This document shows positions 13,301-24,100 of a stretch of DNA of 64,000 bases, piece after piece. Source of the DNA: Klebsormidium nitens. Taxonomy: Eukaryota > Streptophyta > Klebsormidiophyceae > Klebsormidiales > Klebsormidiaceae. Below the pieces are notes generated by a model. It was not told the DNA's origin and made no database searches. It worked only from the letters and a program-made list of their open reading frames with translations. The DNA is taken from positions 148,611-212,610 of the forward strand of contig DF237040.1 in the NCBI GenBank assembly GCA_000708835.1, in the 5' to 3' direction. The translations under genes were made by a program, and so were the position numbers. Numbering within the stretch: position 1 is the stretch's first letter; each line of letters opens with the position of its first letter.

Positions 13301-16300
13301 ACTAAAGGCTGGAGCGCTTGAACTGGCCTTTCATCTGACAGCCATTCTCCGGGACGTTCAGAAACAGTAAACCTGTAAAGGCCGTCCTTCATTATTGGCC
13401 TCCTATCAGCCAATTGGAAGGGCGTTCGGGCACGGACAAAGCTCTTCCACACAGGGTATCAGAACCTGTATCTAGCCAGGCTTGCGGTGCTTGCTCTTGT
13501 GAACCAAAGGAGTGACTTCCTGGTTGATGAGCAGGCAGCATCTGTGTGAGGGCAATAAAATTAGATAGTGTCGGCGAAAATGGCGAAAATGGTCATGCTC
13601 CACTTGTTCGTGAGTGCCCTTGTCTTTGGTCCAAGTTGCCTCCAAATCAGTATCTGCCTGTTCTCTGTGCTTGCTTGATCGACGTTTGATGCCCTCAACG
13701 ATTACCCTAGACATATAAACCTGTGCATTGTAGAAACGCTTCGAAAGGGTCGTTGGCCATTGATTACAGTTTCGTCCTTTGTTTGCTACGCTGTACTCCG
13801 TTTGCTCGACTTCGGCCACTTGTTTTTGATTGGATTCAAGAGAGCAACCCTTCTCCGTCATGCTGTTACGTGTTTGGAATCTCTTGACTGGACAAGCTTC
13901 TAGAGCCTTGTCACTGGACAGTGATGACAGGTATGTGCTGGTCAAAAAAGACCAAGGCGCCATCTTCCCGTCTAACGTTGCGGGCAGAGGAAAGGTTCAA
14001 AGGTGCCACCTGTCGCTTCATCTCTGTACGGAAACTACGTCCTTGGATTGGTGGAGGTTGCAGGTTTTGGAACCGGAGTCCAAGTGTCGTGTAGATTTCA
14101 CAATTTTGTGCTTTTTCCCGAACTAAATTTTGAAGGCTTCTTTTCAGCTCCGGTGAACGCCGTTGGGGTGCAACGCTTAGAAACTCGAGACCCACGTGGC
14201 CATCGGGCGGCATAAGAAGCTCGCTTCAAACCGCCTCCCTAGTGTCACGTTCTTGGCAATCGGTGTACTTGATGGTATTTCGGACGTCTTTCTGCGTGGA
14301 TATATTGGCTTCTCGCACTCGCTCATTTTACAAAGCGGCACTTTTATCTGTTCCTGACGCTTGGCCCCCCTTTCAAACAGGATCAACGAGCCTGGACAGT
14401 TCTTTTGCGCCTGCGTGGTTGAACATCTAGAAGCTGAAAGTCGTGTTTTCTAACCATCCGCTTTCCTCTCTCAAATAGGAAATCCACGAGTCTGGACAGC
14501 TCCTTCGCGCCGGCGTGGCTGGGTTTCGGGAACGCGTTCGCCGCTCAGGACGAAAGCGACCAGGCAATGGCGGCATACCGGACTGCAGCTCGGCTGTTTC
14601 CGGGGTAAGGGAGACCGGGCTTCCATTTTCCTTTCGTCTCTTACCCCAACGTGGGCCCAGGATGCGTAAGCTCGGTGACAAGCGTAGTTAATAGGTGCGT
14701 TCTTCGTTCGATTCCGGAACGCTCTTCCAAGTCCTGCAAAGCGCCGCAGAAGGATGGCAAAAGTATGAACAAGGGCTGAAGATGTGGAGGAACGAGCTCT
14801 CTTGAAGCAAGTTGCCTTGGCCAGAATGCATTTTCACCTCAACTCAGCGGGGCACGTTTCGTAAACTGAATGCTTCGGAACTTTCAACGAGTTGTAGAGT
14901 AGCACCGGCAAAGTTCTTTCAAATTCTAGTGCAGAATTGGGTTCTTTACCGAGCCGCATTGTTTCGTGTCATTATTAGGGATGATCTCAGATGTGACCGT
15001 CATGAGACTGCCCGTGTGCCCGTCGGTGTGCCCTATCGTTTGGCGAATCGAGCACTCGGCAGAGGTTAGAGAGCACTTGACCAGATTGCTCCACTCCCGT
15101 CAACCCCTCGAATCGTGCTTCCCAAGTCTGCTGAGTGTCACATATCCAGACTGTCGAGCGACGACTATCAATAGCTGAAGGCGCCCTGTACTTGTCGTCA
15201 GAACAATCTCGACATTTTTAGAATCTTTTAAGCATTGAGTGTCAATCGCCCAAGCAATTTCAGGTTATTGTCGCTTCCAGGTGCCACTGGCCGGGTTTGT
15301 GGAACGGCAACAATTACCAGAAGACGAACGTCCTGACGTCAGCCGAGCAGTTGCTGAAAGATGCCCAAATCCGGAATATTTCAAATCGCAAAAGCAAAAT
15401 CCGGTAGTTCGAAAGTCGAGCACGTTGAATGAAAACTCCTTCTCTAGGTGCCACATACCGAGTTTATGCATCGGCATCGAGTACCAGAAGACGAACAACC
15501 TGAACTTGGCGGAGCTCTGAAGGATGTGCAAACCCCGGCCCTTATTCAAATTGTCATTTCGAAGTTTTTTATGATGCGAGAACCTGAGTATTGGTTTTGA
15601 ACTCCTCCCTCCAGGTGCCACCTACCGAGTCTATGCATCGGCATCGAGTACCAAAAGACGAACAACCTGAACCTAGCGGAGCAGTTTCTGAAGGACGCCC
15701 AAAAGCTGTGCCCCCAGGATCCGCTCATCTACAACGAGCTCGGCGTGCTGTCGTACCGGAACAAGGACCACCGGAAAGCGGAAAGCTGGCTGCGGAAAGC
15801 GCTCTCGCTCGCGCCGGAACCGCTGACCGACGCCTGGGAGGCCACGTGCGTCAACCTGGGGCACGCGCTGCGCAAGCAACGGTGCGGAGTCGGTCTTGTT
15901 GCTTTCTTTTCGTTTCGTTTCGTTCCGTTCCTTTGTGTTCCGTTCCGTTTCTGTTCCGCTGTTTCCCTCGATCCGTTTTTCCTTTAGTTATGATGGTACC
16001 GGCGGATTTTATTTCCAAACGGGTTCCACATTGAAACGTTGAGAGCCCAGCAAGCATGATGACCAAGCTCTCCTTTCGTGATTTTGGCCTTTCCTTTTCA
16101 CTTTCTCTTGTCCTTCTTCGCCAAAGCAATCGACTCAGTACGACAAGGCCCACTTCTGTGGCCTCCGCCCAGAACAGCAGTCTAGTGGAAAAGGCAGCTC
16201 CACCGGGAAGAGCGCCCCGGTGCTTTCTACCGGGCGGAACCTCGTCTAAGAATCCGTCCCTACTTTTTCGCAGAAATTACGCTGAAGCGATCGACTGGTA

Positions 16301-17857
16301 TACGACAAGGCCCTCCCGCGCAACCTTGAGAGAGCTGTCGGGCCTGATTTGTCAGCAGAGAATCTGGTGGTAGTTTGTACCGGGCGTAAACATGACGTTA
16401 CATCGTTCCTTGCCTTTCCGCAGAAAGTACGCCGAAGCAGTCGACTGGTATACGACATGGCCCTCCCGGCGCAACCTCTAGAGGGCTGTTGATTTGTTTT
16501 TTGAGCAAACATTTTCTGATCTATTTCATACCACCAATATCTCGGGCGGCAGTTCCTACCGGCTGTATTACAACAAAACATCGTTCCTTCGTTTCTGCAG
16601 AAAGTATATTGTAGACGGGTATGCGACAAAACCTTCAAAAGGGCCGTTGTTCTTGCATTCTGAGCGGATATTCCGGGTAGTGATTCTGATGACAAAACAT
16701 TGTTCCTTCGTCTCCGCAGAAAATACGCCGAAGCAATTGACTGGTACGATAAGGCTCTGGGCCTGTGTCCCCGCTCCGCCAGCACCTATGCCGCGCTCGG
16801 CTACACGCACCACCTCATGGTGAGCCGTGACGTCACCTTGATGACGTCACGAGGCAGTCACGTGCTTGCATGACCTCAGAATTGGCCCCTGCAGCGGCCG
16901 CTGATTTGTGAGGCGAACGGCCCCACTCGGCGACACAAACGAAGTCAAGAACATGTCGCCGCCTTTTTGGCGGTCAGACCATAGTGTATGGCTGCTGAAC
17001 GGAGGCTCGGCTAAAGTCTTCTTTGGCCCGACAAGAGAAGACCACCGGGGTTTGGTAGGCGATTGACTGAATGACGAGTCTCACATTTGCGAAAAGAAGA
17101 AGGCTCTATTGCCTTCTTCTGTTCGCTTTATGGCACGCGGTTGCGTTATTCGCTTTCAAAAAACGATTGATAAAGCTGTCCGCTTCAAGCCGATGCAGAT
17201 GCAGGGACTATGCTTGCACTCTTGGCGAGCAAAGCAACAGGGGTTTGTCCGCTGGTTCGCATCTGACGGCCTCTTCAGATTTGCTGAACGATTGCAGTTC
17301 CTTATTCGTCACGCTTTGACGTCTCGAGAGCCGTTTATACCCGCCTGATGGAGCTGGCTGGATTTTTTTTGAAAGATCTTCTCATAACCTGAAAACGCTT
17401 CTCTACGCGTTGACCCCCTTCTGGTTTGGCAAGCTTTTTGGGAGTTTGGAATGGAGTTCCGCTGACATGGTTGACCAGCTGTTTGGAAACGTTCGAAAGC
17501 TCCCTTTTTTGACTGCTCTTGTTTTGAACGCAGAAGCGTGTGTGTTGAACGCGGACGCCTCTTGCTTTCGTCATCCTGACATCAGAGCTGCGGAGCTAGG
17601 AGCGTCGTAGTTCTAGTTTTATCTCTTTTTAACGGTTTGCTATGGCTCTAAATTTGAGTTCGTTGCTCCCCTTCTTGCGACCATAGTCACAGCTCCTCTT
17701 CTTTATTTTCCAGGATCAATTGACTCTTGCGATCGAGTACTACCACAAAGCTCTGGGGCTGAAAGCGGACGACACCTTCACCGCCGAGATGCTGACACGC
17801 GCGCTCGAGGACGAAGGCGCTCGATTCGGGATGGGCGGGGGAGAAGAATTTCTGTAG
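4375..17857 (+). CDS. CDC16: APC/C subunit 6 (CDC16), TPR protein
   Basis: A scaffold subunit of the anaphase-promoting complex, the nuclear E3 ubiquitin ligase that drives mitotic exit; its TPR repeats form part of the arc lamp of the complex. Thirteen exons: 4375-4509, 5287-5391, 5877-6002, 6361-6434, 6839-6878, 7129-7174, 7392-7471, 8156-8334, 8886-9086, 14479-14604, 15615-15881, 16720-16819, 17714-17857. All junctions are GT-AG with consistent phases, giving 540 aa, close to plant CDC16. The start has a strong context (gccaccATG) and gives MNLEKLRSVVRDALGKHLY, the family N-terminus. Recognisable TPR segments include LERDPYHLACMPVHVAA, YPQKAVAWFAVGAYY (about residues 263-328), DPLIYNELGVLSYRNKDH (about 395-415) and KYAEAIDWYDKALGLCPR (about 461-478). 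Introns before exons 8, 10, 11 and 12 carry echoes of those exons. The 5.4 kb intron after exon 9 is unusually long. Confidence 0.93.
7774..7808 (+). repeat. Echo of CDC16 exon 8 start (copy 1)
   Basis: A short direct copy of the region around LFEERA of exon 8 (8156-8334), inside the preceding intron and about 383 bp upstream of its source. It diverges after roughly 25 matching bases and has no usable donor. Confidence 0.6.
7925..7980 (+). repeat. Echo of CDC16 exon 8 start (copy 2)
   Basis: A second, longer copy of the exon 8 start, including the GAGGAGCGCGC core and the downstream CAGCGGTC. It contains a small insertion relative to the exon. It lies 159 bp from copy 1 and 224 bp before the true exon position. 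Confidence 0.65.
9087..14478 (+). other. 5.4 kb intron of CDC16
   Basis: Intron between exons 9 and 10, bounded by GTAAGT at 9087 and AATAG ending at 14478. The coding phases of the two exons match across it. Apart from the exon 10 echo near its 3' end, I see no recognisable gene, transposon or RNA. Minus-strand ORFs of up to 163 codons occur (13472-13963) but resemble nothing known and sit opposite a pyrimidine-rich sense strand. Confidence 0.7.
14371..14424 (+). repeat. Echo of CDC16 exon 10 start
   Basis: A copy of the acceptor region and first ~45 bp of exon 10, including its own CAG acceptor ending at 14380, 98 bp before the true acceptor (14478). The encoded SLDSSFAPAW is still recognisable, then TAG follows. 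Confidence 0.75.
15274..15385 (+). repeat. Echo of CDC16 exon 11 start (distal copy)
   Basis: Copy of the exon 11 acceptor (CTTCCAG ending 15280) plus about 100 bp of exon. It remains in frame through YQKTN and AEQLLKDAQ equivalents but is clearly more diverged than the proximal copy. It is 166 bp upstream of the proximal copy. Confidence 0.85.
15440..15535 (+). repeat. Echo of CDC16 exon 11 start (proximal copy)
   Basis: Copy with acceptor TCTCTAG ending at 15446, over 90% identical by eye to the true exon start at 15615. A 5-base deletion near the AEQF codons breaks the frame. Spacing to the true acceptor is 168 bp, almost the same as the spacing to the distal copy. Confidence 0.88.
16116..16160 (+). 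repeat. Echo of CDC16 exon 12 start (copy 1)
   Basis: The most distal and shortest copy of the exon 12 edge, matching around GCCAAAGCAATCGACT and GTACGACAAGGCCC. The acceptor and first codons are missing. Confidence 0.6.
16262..16325 (+). repeat. Echo of CDC16 exon 12 start (copy 2)
   Basis: Copy with intact acceptor TTCGCAG ending at 16273 and about 50 bp of exon. It shares a GGTATACGACA variant with copy 3 that the true exon lacks, so copies 2 and 3 derive from one another. Confidence 0.82.
16412..16482 (+). repeat. Echo of CDC16 exon 12 start (copy 3)
   Basis: Copy with acceptor TCCGCAG ending at 16423, 150 bp after copy 2 and nearly identical to it over the exon part. The upstream intron sequence (CATCGTTCCTT) is also shared with copy 4 and the true acceptor region. 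Confidence 0.82.
16570..16645 (+). repeat. Echo of CDC16 exon 12 start (copy 4)
   Basis: Copy with acceptor TTCTGCAG ending at 16600, 119 bp before the true acceptor at 16719. The exon portion is decayed, with an in-frame stop, while the flanking intron (ACAAAACATCGTTCCTTCG) is well conserved. Confidence 0.75.
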
Positions 17858-18969
17858 AACTCAGTTCCAAGCTTCGACACGTTTGCTCTTGATGGATCTT
17901 ACAGAGGAAGCAAGGTCGAAGACCCGCGGGTTATGCAGCGGCCACGCAGCATTTTGAAGTGCTTCCGGAAAAACGGTCTGTCAAACCGCGATCTTCTCTT
18001 CAGGAGTCGATCTCAAATCGGTCGAATCAATCGTCATCATCAACGGCCGGGTCCATCATTTTTGGGCCGAAATCCCGGCCGCCGGGAATGATCATTACAC
18101 TTCTGGCATTGTCTGCTAAGTCCGAAGTCGGTCCGACCCGGAAGTTGAAAGTTTGAAGTACCTACCGTGGTCCGTGCCTCCTTATACCGTAAGCACCAAC
18201 CTTAGTAGTACCGTACTAACATGCCGGTTGGTCATCAATTAATTCAACGGGCGTGTTGGTACGGTACGCAAGCAGCAAAGTGACGGACCAGATTAGAAGT
18301 GCAACACTCTGGGGCCCCACAGCCGTTGATGCGGGAATGGATAAGCACAACCCACATCCAGATCAGGGCCCAGGCACCTTTTGCCGCTTGCGGCTCCACA
18401 ACTTTTGCAATCATTTGCTCACGCGCTTTGCGGTACCCAGAGTCAGTAGCTTACGGTACTGTAGTACTGCACTTCAAGCGGTACTGCAGTACTGAATCCT
18501 GGTACCACTGACTCCTCCAAGCTCCAGTACTGAGCTACGGTACTTATACCGCGTTGAGCGCTCCCTATCTATGACTAGTTAAAGGTATATCTAGATAATA
18601 ATGTGCCAGCGTACGGACCGTATGTACAGTACCTAATACTACCTAGCACCTAGTACCTATTACCTGGTTCTACCAGGATACCTAGCAAGGTATTGCTGTG
18701 AATGTAATAACTAGCTAGGCACGTACGGTAGTGTGAGTCTGACTCTCAGATTGACACACCTACTGCAGTCAGTACAGGCTGACTTTAGGTACCTGTGACG
18801 AAGAGCTAGAACCTAGAGCAGGCTCGAGTTTCGACCTACTAGGTAGTACGTGAAAACAGATAAAAGCAAAACCTTCTCTTCACATCCTCAAAACCGCCTG
18901 TTTCCACTATTCGGGTACTCCGGTCTCGCCGCAATTCCGGGCAATTGCCAGTACCTCCAGCTTTGCGCC
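17858..18969 (+). promoter_or_regulatory. Upstream region of secreted peptide gene; GTAC-rich tract 18150-18870
   Basis: This 1.1 kb stretch follows the CDC16 stop and precedes the next start codon. From about 18150 to 18870 it contains roughly twenty GTAC tetramers (about three expected at random), often as GGTACC, AGTACT or TAGTACCT. GTAC is the core recognised by SBP-domain transcription factors, including algal copper-response regulators. Promoter function is inferred from position only. Confidence 0.45.
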
Positions 18970-21136
18970 ATGGCGAGCGTCACGCGCAGTGCTGTGCTCC
19001 TCCTGGCGCTTGTCGCGATGGTCGTGAGCGCAACCGCTGCACGGATGGATCCTGTTCAGGTGAGCAAGGCATACCTTCAAAAGTATCTACTTTGAGAGGA
19101 TTGTGAAGTTTGACGGCGATGCGTGCGGTTTGAACCTTTGCCACATGACTGAATCTGGTCAGCCTTCAACGGAGGCCATTGAGCAGATGCTTTGATTTTG
19201 ATTGGCAGCAGACCGGTGCCTGAATCGGTTTTGTCAGTGCAAACACATTTCCTTGATTCGAGGGCGCGCAAAATCAGCTCCTCTCTGAATGCGTTTCGTG
19301 ACCAGATTGACTTATACAACCCGCCCTTACATCTGCATCGACCCCTTGTTACCTACTAACACGTACGAGTAGCCACATTCCCCTTTCTGGAATGAGTCTG
19401 ATTGCTGTACAATTGAGCCGAGTTGCATGTTCCTTTGCCAGAGAGTCTGATGACCAAGGATGTTACAGGCCAAACCTCCTCTGGTCAAGTTTGGATTGGA
19501 GATCATAGGGCTCTTGGTTCTGCTAAACTTGGCCACTAACTACATTCATCAGGCTTTGCATTGCTAGTCAAATGCACTGACTTGTTAACTTCTCAACGTC
19601 TTGAGAGCTTGCAGCGACCTTTGGTTGACCTAGTCAAATGCACTGACTTGTTAACTTCTCAATGTCTTGAGAGCTTGCAGCGACCTTGGTTGACCTAGAA
19701 ACTTATGTCAAAAGTGTCAAGGGATAGCATTCAAGAAGCTTCTATGCAGGATTAATACTTGCGCATACAGCAACTTCTGTGGATGCAAAAAGATTTCATG
19801 TTTGCTTGATTTTTTGCAGGACGTTGCTGCCTCGGAGGCCAGCCCTGACCTCGAGCAGGTGAGCCAACGATTCCAGGAATTTTTGACTCTGCCAAGAACA
19901 GGAGCTTGTGTTTTAGATGGACGCTTTCTTGGTTTAAAGAACAGGAAAAAGCCCTCTTTCGTACACGAGCCTAGCCCGAAACCTGGCGGTAGTCATAAGA
20001 TTCTCTGTTTGTTGAAGTTGGCCCTACCAGTCCTTCCTCCTATTCGTGTGGCTGCTTAGTCTGGTCTGATGATCTGCGTGACTTCCATCTGTTTGAAGCT
20101 TGCAGCACCCCGACCCCAAATCATGTCTATGCAAAAACGAAACTTATTTGGAAAGATGTTCGTTCGGCAGCTCCTTTTGAGCGCGTGTTGACTATCCAAT
20201 CGTTGGTTCTTTGCAGGATGCCTTGGAGCTTCCTGGCCGCTCGCAAATGTATGGCTGTCCGAAGATTGCTTCCAGTTGGTGCCAGGGCAGAACGGGTGTC
20301 TGCAACCCCAACGACACGTGAGTTATCCGGCTCGTCACAGGTTTTTTTTGGCGGTTGACCACAGTCGGTTACGGGCTGTTACAAAGCTGGTTGACTGTCT
20401 AATGACCAGACTCGAGCGGTAACCAGGTTTTAAACATGGCTATAACGCGGTTATTGGTCATTAAAGAACCGGAGGGAAGTTTGGTTATTGAACCTAATTA
20501 GCAGCCAAACCTTCCTGTGCGTGCAGTTTTGGGTCACATCTGGCTCCAAACGGTTCAGAGACTTCGGTCGCACAAGTTGTCACTAAGTCCAGTTTATTTC
20601 TGTAGGCTTTGGAAGATCCTGGGTACGTTCTCTGAGCGCGCCACAATGCTCTACGCACCGGAGTCCTTGCTAGGTTTCGGCTAGGAACTGCGAATGAGTT
20701 GCAGCTGTGCGTGAAGGTTCAACCGACTTGTACTGTCGTCACGCGCTTCCGTCTGACTCCGAGTGTCACTCGGAGTTGTTTTTTCGGTTACCAAAAAGCA
20801 GAAAATCTCGACTCTTGCCCAAACCGAGGCGAGTAAAGGAGTAGTGTACGGGAACGGAAGAGGTCCAATGAGCTACTTTACGGTCCATGCCAAACTTCGG
20901 CTTACATGACGTGAGGCATACTGACCATAGATACAGCCACTAACAACAGCATTCTGCCCGAAAGCGCTTCGTGGAAAGGAAATAACACAGGCCGTTGCCA
21001 TTTTTGCAGTGCGCAATGCAAATGCGGCTCGCCCCCCTGGGTCAAGAAGCCGTGGGAGTGGACCATGGGTCGTCTTTGCGACGCCGGGCTGAAGTGTCAG
21101 GTCAAAGGGCAGGATACAGTTTGTGTCCCTAAGTGA
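18970..21136 (+). CDS. Small secreted eight-cysteine protein
   Basis: Four exons (18970-19059, 19820-19858, 20217-20317, 21010-21136) with GT-AG borders encode 118 aa. Residues 1-24 form a clear signal peptide (hydrophobic LLLALVAMVV, then SATAA), so the product probably enters the secretory pathway. The mature part starts with an acidic linker and ends with a cysteine-rich module of about 60 residues spaced C-x7-C-x6-C-x7-C-x-C-x17-C-x5-C-x8-C, suggesting four disulphides. I do not recognise the family. Secreted cysteine-rich peptides of this size can be wall proteins, signals, inhibitors or defence peptides, and nothing here selects one. The gene lies directly downstream of a GTAC-rich tract. 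Intron 1 contains a recent 66 bp tandem duplication. Confidence 0.8.
19564..19694 (+). repeat. 66 bp tandem duplication in intron
   Basis: Two adjacent copies (19564-19629 and 19630-19694) of one intronic segment beginning CTAGTCAAATGCACTG. They differ by one substitution and one single-base deletion, so the duplication is recent. Confidence 0.95.
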
Positions 21137-24100
21137 CTGATTCCAGAAATAAGTTAGGGCTGACGATGATCAGGGTTGACGGGCTCGGCTTATGATAGAC
21201 GGCCGGTTCGTGTCGGCTATTATACAGCGAGTGTTGACGTCGCTTCTGGTAGCATTTCGTCACAAGAGCCGTCAACTGTGCAAGCTTGGTTTGCCACGTG
21301 TGCGCCATGCAGTCAGTCAACCATGTTTGTTACGAAGTTAGGGGCTTTGTGTTTCATCCTTCGTCGTCCAGGGCCGTAAAAAATGACGTTATTAGCGCCA
21401 AGTCTAGCTCATGCGATTCACTACGACCGGACCACTTTAATCAAGTACAAGTGTTCGGCGGCAATGTCTTGATTGAATGTTGATTTGAGCGCCCTTTGCG
21501 TTTGTGACCCCTCAATCCAGATGTGTTTTTAATATGCAAGACTTCCTAACTCTCAAGTTGACGACAGCCTTTAATTACATGCGATTTGCCATGCGAGATA
21601 TCTTCAATCTCTCAGGCAAGAACACGCACCGAGCCTGGCCGTTTAGGATTGGAGGAGGTTTACGCAAGTGACTTGTATTTGACATGGAAACGCAAGATGG
21701 TCTGTAAACGGTGCCGTCTCGGGCCGGCGATATGTTCTTGCTTGATATCTGATATGTGTCGTGGAAAGTTCACGTACAGCTTGTCAAGTAGTCTCGAGAT
21801 CGATTCGGACAGCAGCGCATTCCAACATCACCGTCCATGCAAAGTTTCCCGGACGTCACCGGCTGCAGCTAGATGATCGCGACCTTCTTTGCGCATCTGT
21901 ATTCTGACACTCGAGTGTCATGTCTCGACATTAGAAAGAGTGGAAGGATATAGCGCTTGATTTTGCGTGTCAGAAAAAAGAACAAGAGAAACTGGATATA
22001 CCGTAGAGACATTGTCCATTCGCACTAACTTTAATTATTTTTAGGGCTTGCGAAAAAAGTTTTATTACTTTCGACGCAGGTGCGAAAATGCGGATCAAAA
22101 ATAATATCTGTAGAAGCTACAAAACCTGCAAAATGAGGCTAAAAATGGTCCAAATTTGGAAAAAGCGAAAATTCTAATAATATCGTCGATGCTGGTGCGA
22201 AATGACAAAACGTTCATAAATAGATATTCGCACCAAGGTGGTGCGAATGGACAATGTCTCTACGGTATTCGACTTCAATTATTGCGTTCAGATCTGCTTT
22301 GCCCGGCGCCCTTGGACAAAACACAATGAGCACCTGCGCGATGGTACGTTGGGAGGTGCCCACCTGCCGGCGAAGATCATCCACGGTTGATCAATAGAAA
22401 ACTGCTTTGTAATGTACCTTCTTAAGTCGCACAAGTGCTGAAACCCTCAGAATCGAATTTTTACGGAGTCGTTCTCGGATGACTCACCAATGCTTCCGCT
22501 CTGCAGTTGTGTAGTATCTGTAGAACATCTTCTTGCCCCCCATTGTCTCTTCCGAGACGCTTGCCCTCAACAAGCGTCAAGTTTTGGGCTTCGACCGTTG
22601 ACTTTCTTTTCCATTTCGCAACGGACCGACTGCACCAGCGCGAATCTTCGCCGTCGAGTTGCGAATTCCGAACAGTTTTCCTGACCGGAGGCAGGATTTT
22701 GGTCAGATCAAAGGAGCAAATAACTAGATAAGCAGCTCGATGTTTCGACGTCTCCGAGCAACTCTCCCCCGGCGGATCCCTCTGCCTTAATTAAGGCATC
22801 TGCTTAGTAAGCGCTGCAATATCCTGCTGCGCGCTCCGCCCACTTACGGCCTGCCACGTGTCACCCTGCCCCTGGGAGCTTGTCCGGGGGGCTTCTCCCC
22901 TGTCTTGGTCATTCCGTGGTACGCAAACAGCTGCCAAAGGCAGCTTAGAGCTTCATATGCGGATGGTGAAAGATGCTGGTATATCAAAGTTCTCGCTGTA
23001 CTCCTCTTTTCGAGACTTCCAGGTTCGACTTTGTGCGTGAGAAAAAGAATCGGCAAGGTGGTTGTGACGAAAGCAGAAACTCCGTTTGCCAGTAGTCGCT
23101 CTCTCGATCGCCGTTGTCAATGGAGTCCGCTCACATGAACGTTCCGGCGACTTCTGGCCATTCCGTTTCCGCACGTTTTCCCATTTTGCCTTGCCTATGT
23201 TCTCTCCTCTCAGAGCGTAGGGCCGAACACCGTTCCTTTCCGTGTCGTTCCGTCCTCTCAGACGGGGGACGGAACGGTCAAGTAGCGAGTGGCGCTTGAG
23301 ATTGTGGATCCGACACTTGCGAACCTCGTCTAAAATATCTGGTTCCGGTCAGCGCAAGGTATTTCGCCGTCTGGTTTTCTCCTCAGGACTAGCAAGTAAA
23401 ATTCTCCTGCCTCAATCGTAGTCGGCTCTCCGTCAGGCAGCCCTTCTTTCCGGCCTCCAAAACGCCCGTTTTGGAATTGATTTTTCTTAACCCTGTCGTA
23501 AAGCTTTCTAAGTTTGCAGCTTCTAATTTTCGCATGGCAATCGCCCGCAGTTTTCTCGTCCTCAGACTGCGACTACAAAGCAAAGAATGGCCTATGTAAC
23601 CCAGGCCCCAATATGTCGAGTCTCCTCTACAAAAGTTCAACTCTTGTATGAAAGCGTGGCTCTTTCTTTTTCAGCCACGTGTCCTGAGGACCCAAGCTGT
23701 ATTTCTTCCGAACTACTTCCGCCTCTGACTTCTGTTCTTAAGGAGGCCGTATCCGAAAGGAAAAATAGTTTCTAAGTGAATCGCAGTCGATGTCGAAAGG
23801 GCATCTGGTTCTTTACCGCGTACAGAAGCAATCTGGTCAAAAAAGCGCAACATTGATTGTCGAATGAGTGCGTTCCTTGAATAGCAACTGGCTGAAAGTC
23901 AAATCATTTTGAGGATGTAATTACAGCGATGTCTCTCCATTTCTATTGGTATTTCGACAGCAGAGTGATCACGCCAGGATTCTCAGCGACTGTCGGACTC
24001 GCCAGAGTTTTCAGCCCACCGTCGGGCTTCGGAGCGAGCGGCGTTCGGATCGAGGATGCACGTGGCAAGCAAGTTGCGGGGTTCGAGGATCAAGATCTTG

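Noticed and set aside
13472-13963. 163-codon minus-strand ORF in the CDC16 intron
   Set aside because: Opposite a pyrimidine-rich intron strand; no homology and no exon structure.
14703-14722. GTTCGATTCC, a tRNA B-box-like word
   Set aside because: The flanking bases cannot form a T-arm stem and no A box or acceptor stem is present.
16262-16719. Regularly spaced repeats resembling a CRISPR array or mutually exclusive exons
   Set aside because: This is an intron-rich eukaryotic gene and the repeats are graded and degenerate, so not CRISPR. The copies lack a second splice site or carry stops, so normal mutually exclusive exons do not fit.
16246-16785. 179-codon minus-strand ORF with internal repeats
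   Set aside because: Its repeats are the antisense of the CDC16 exon 12 echoes. It encodes nothing recognisable.
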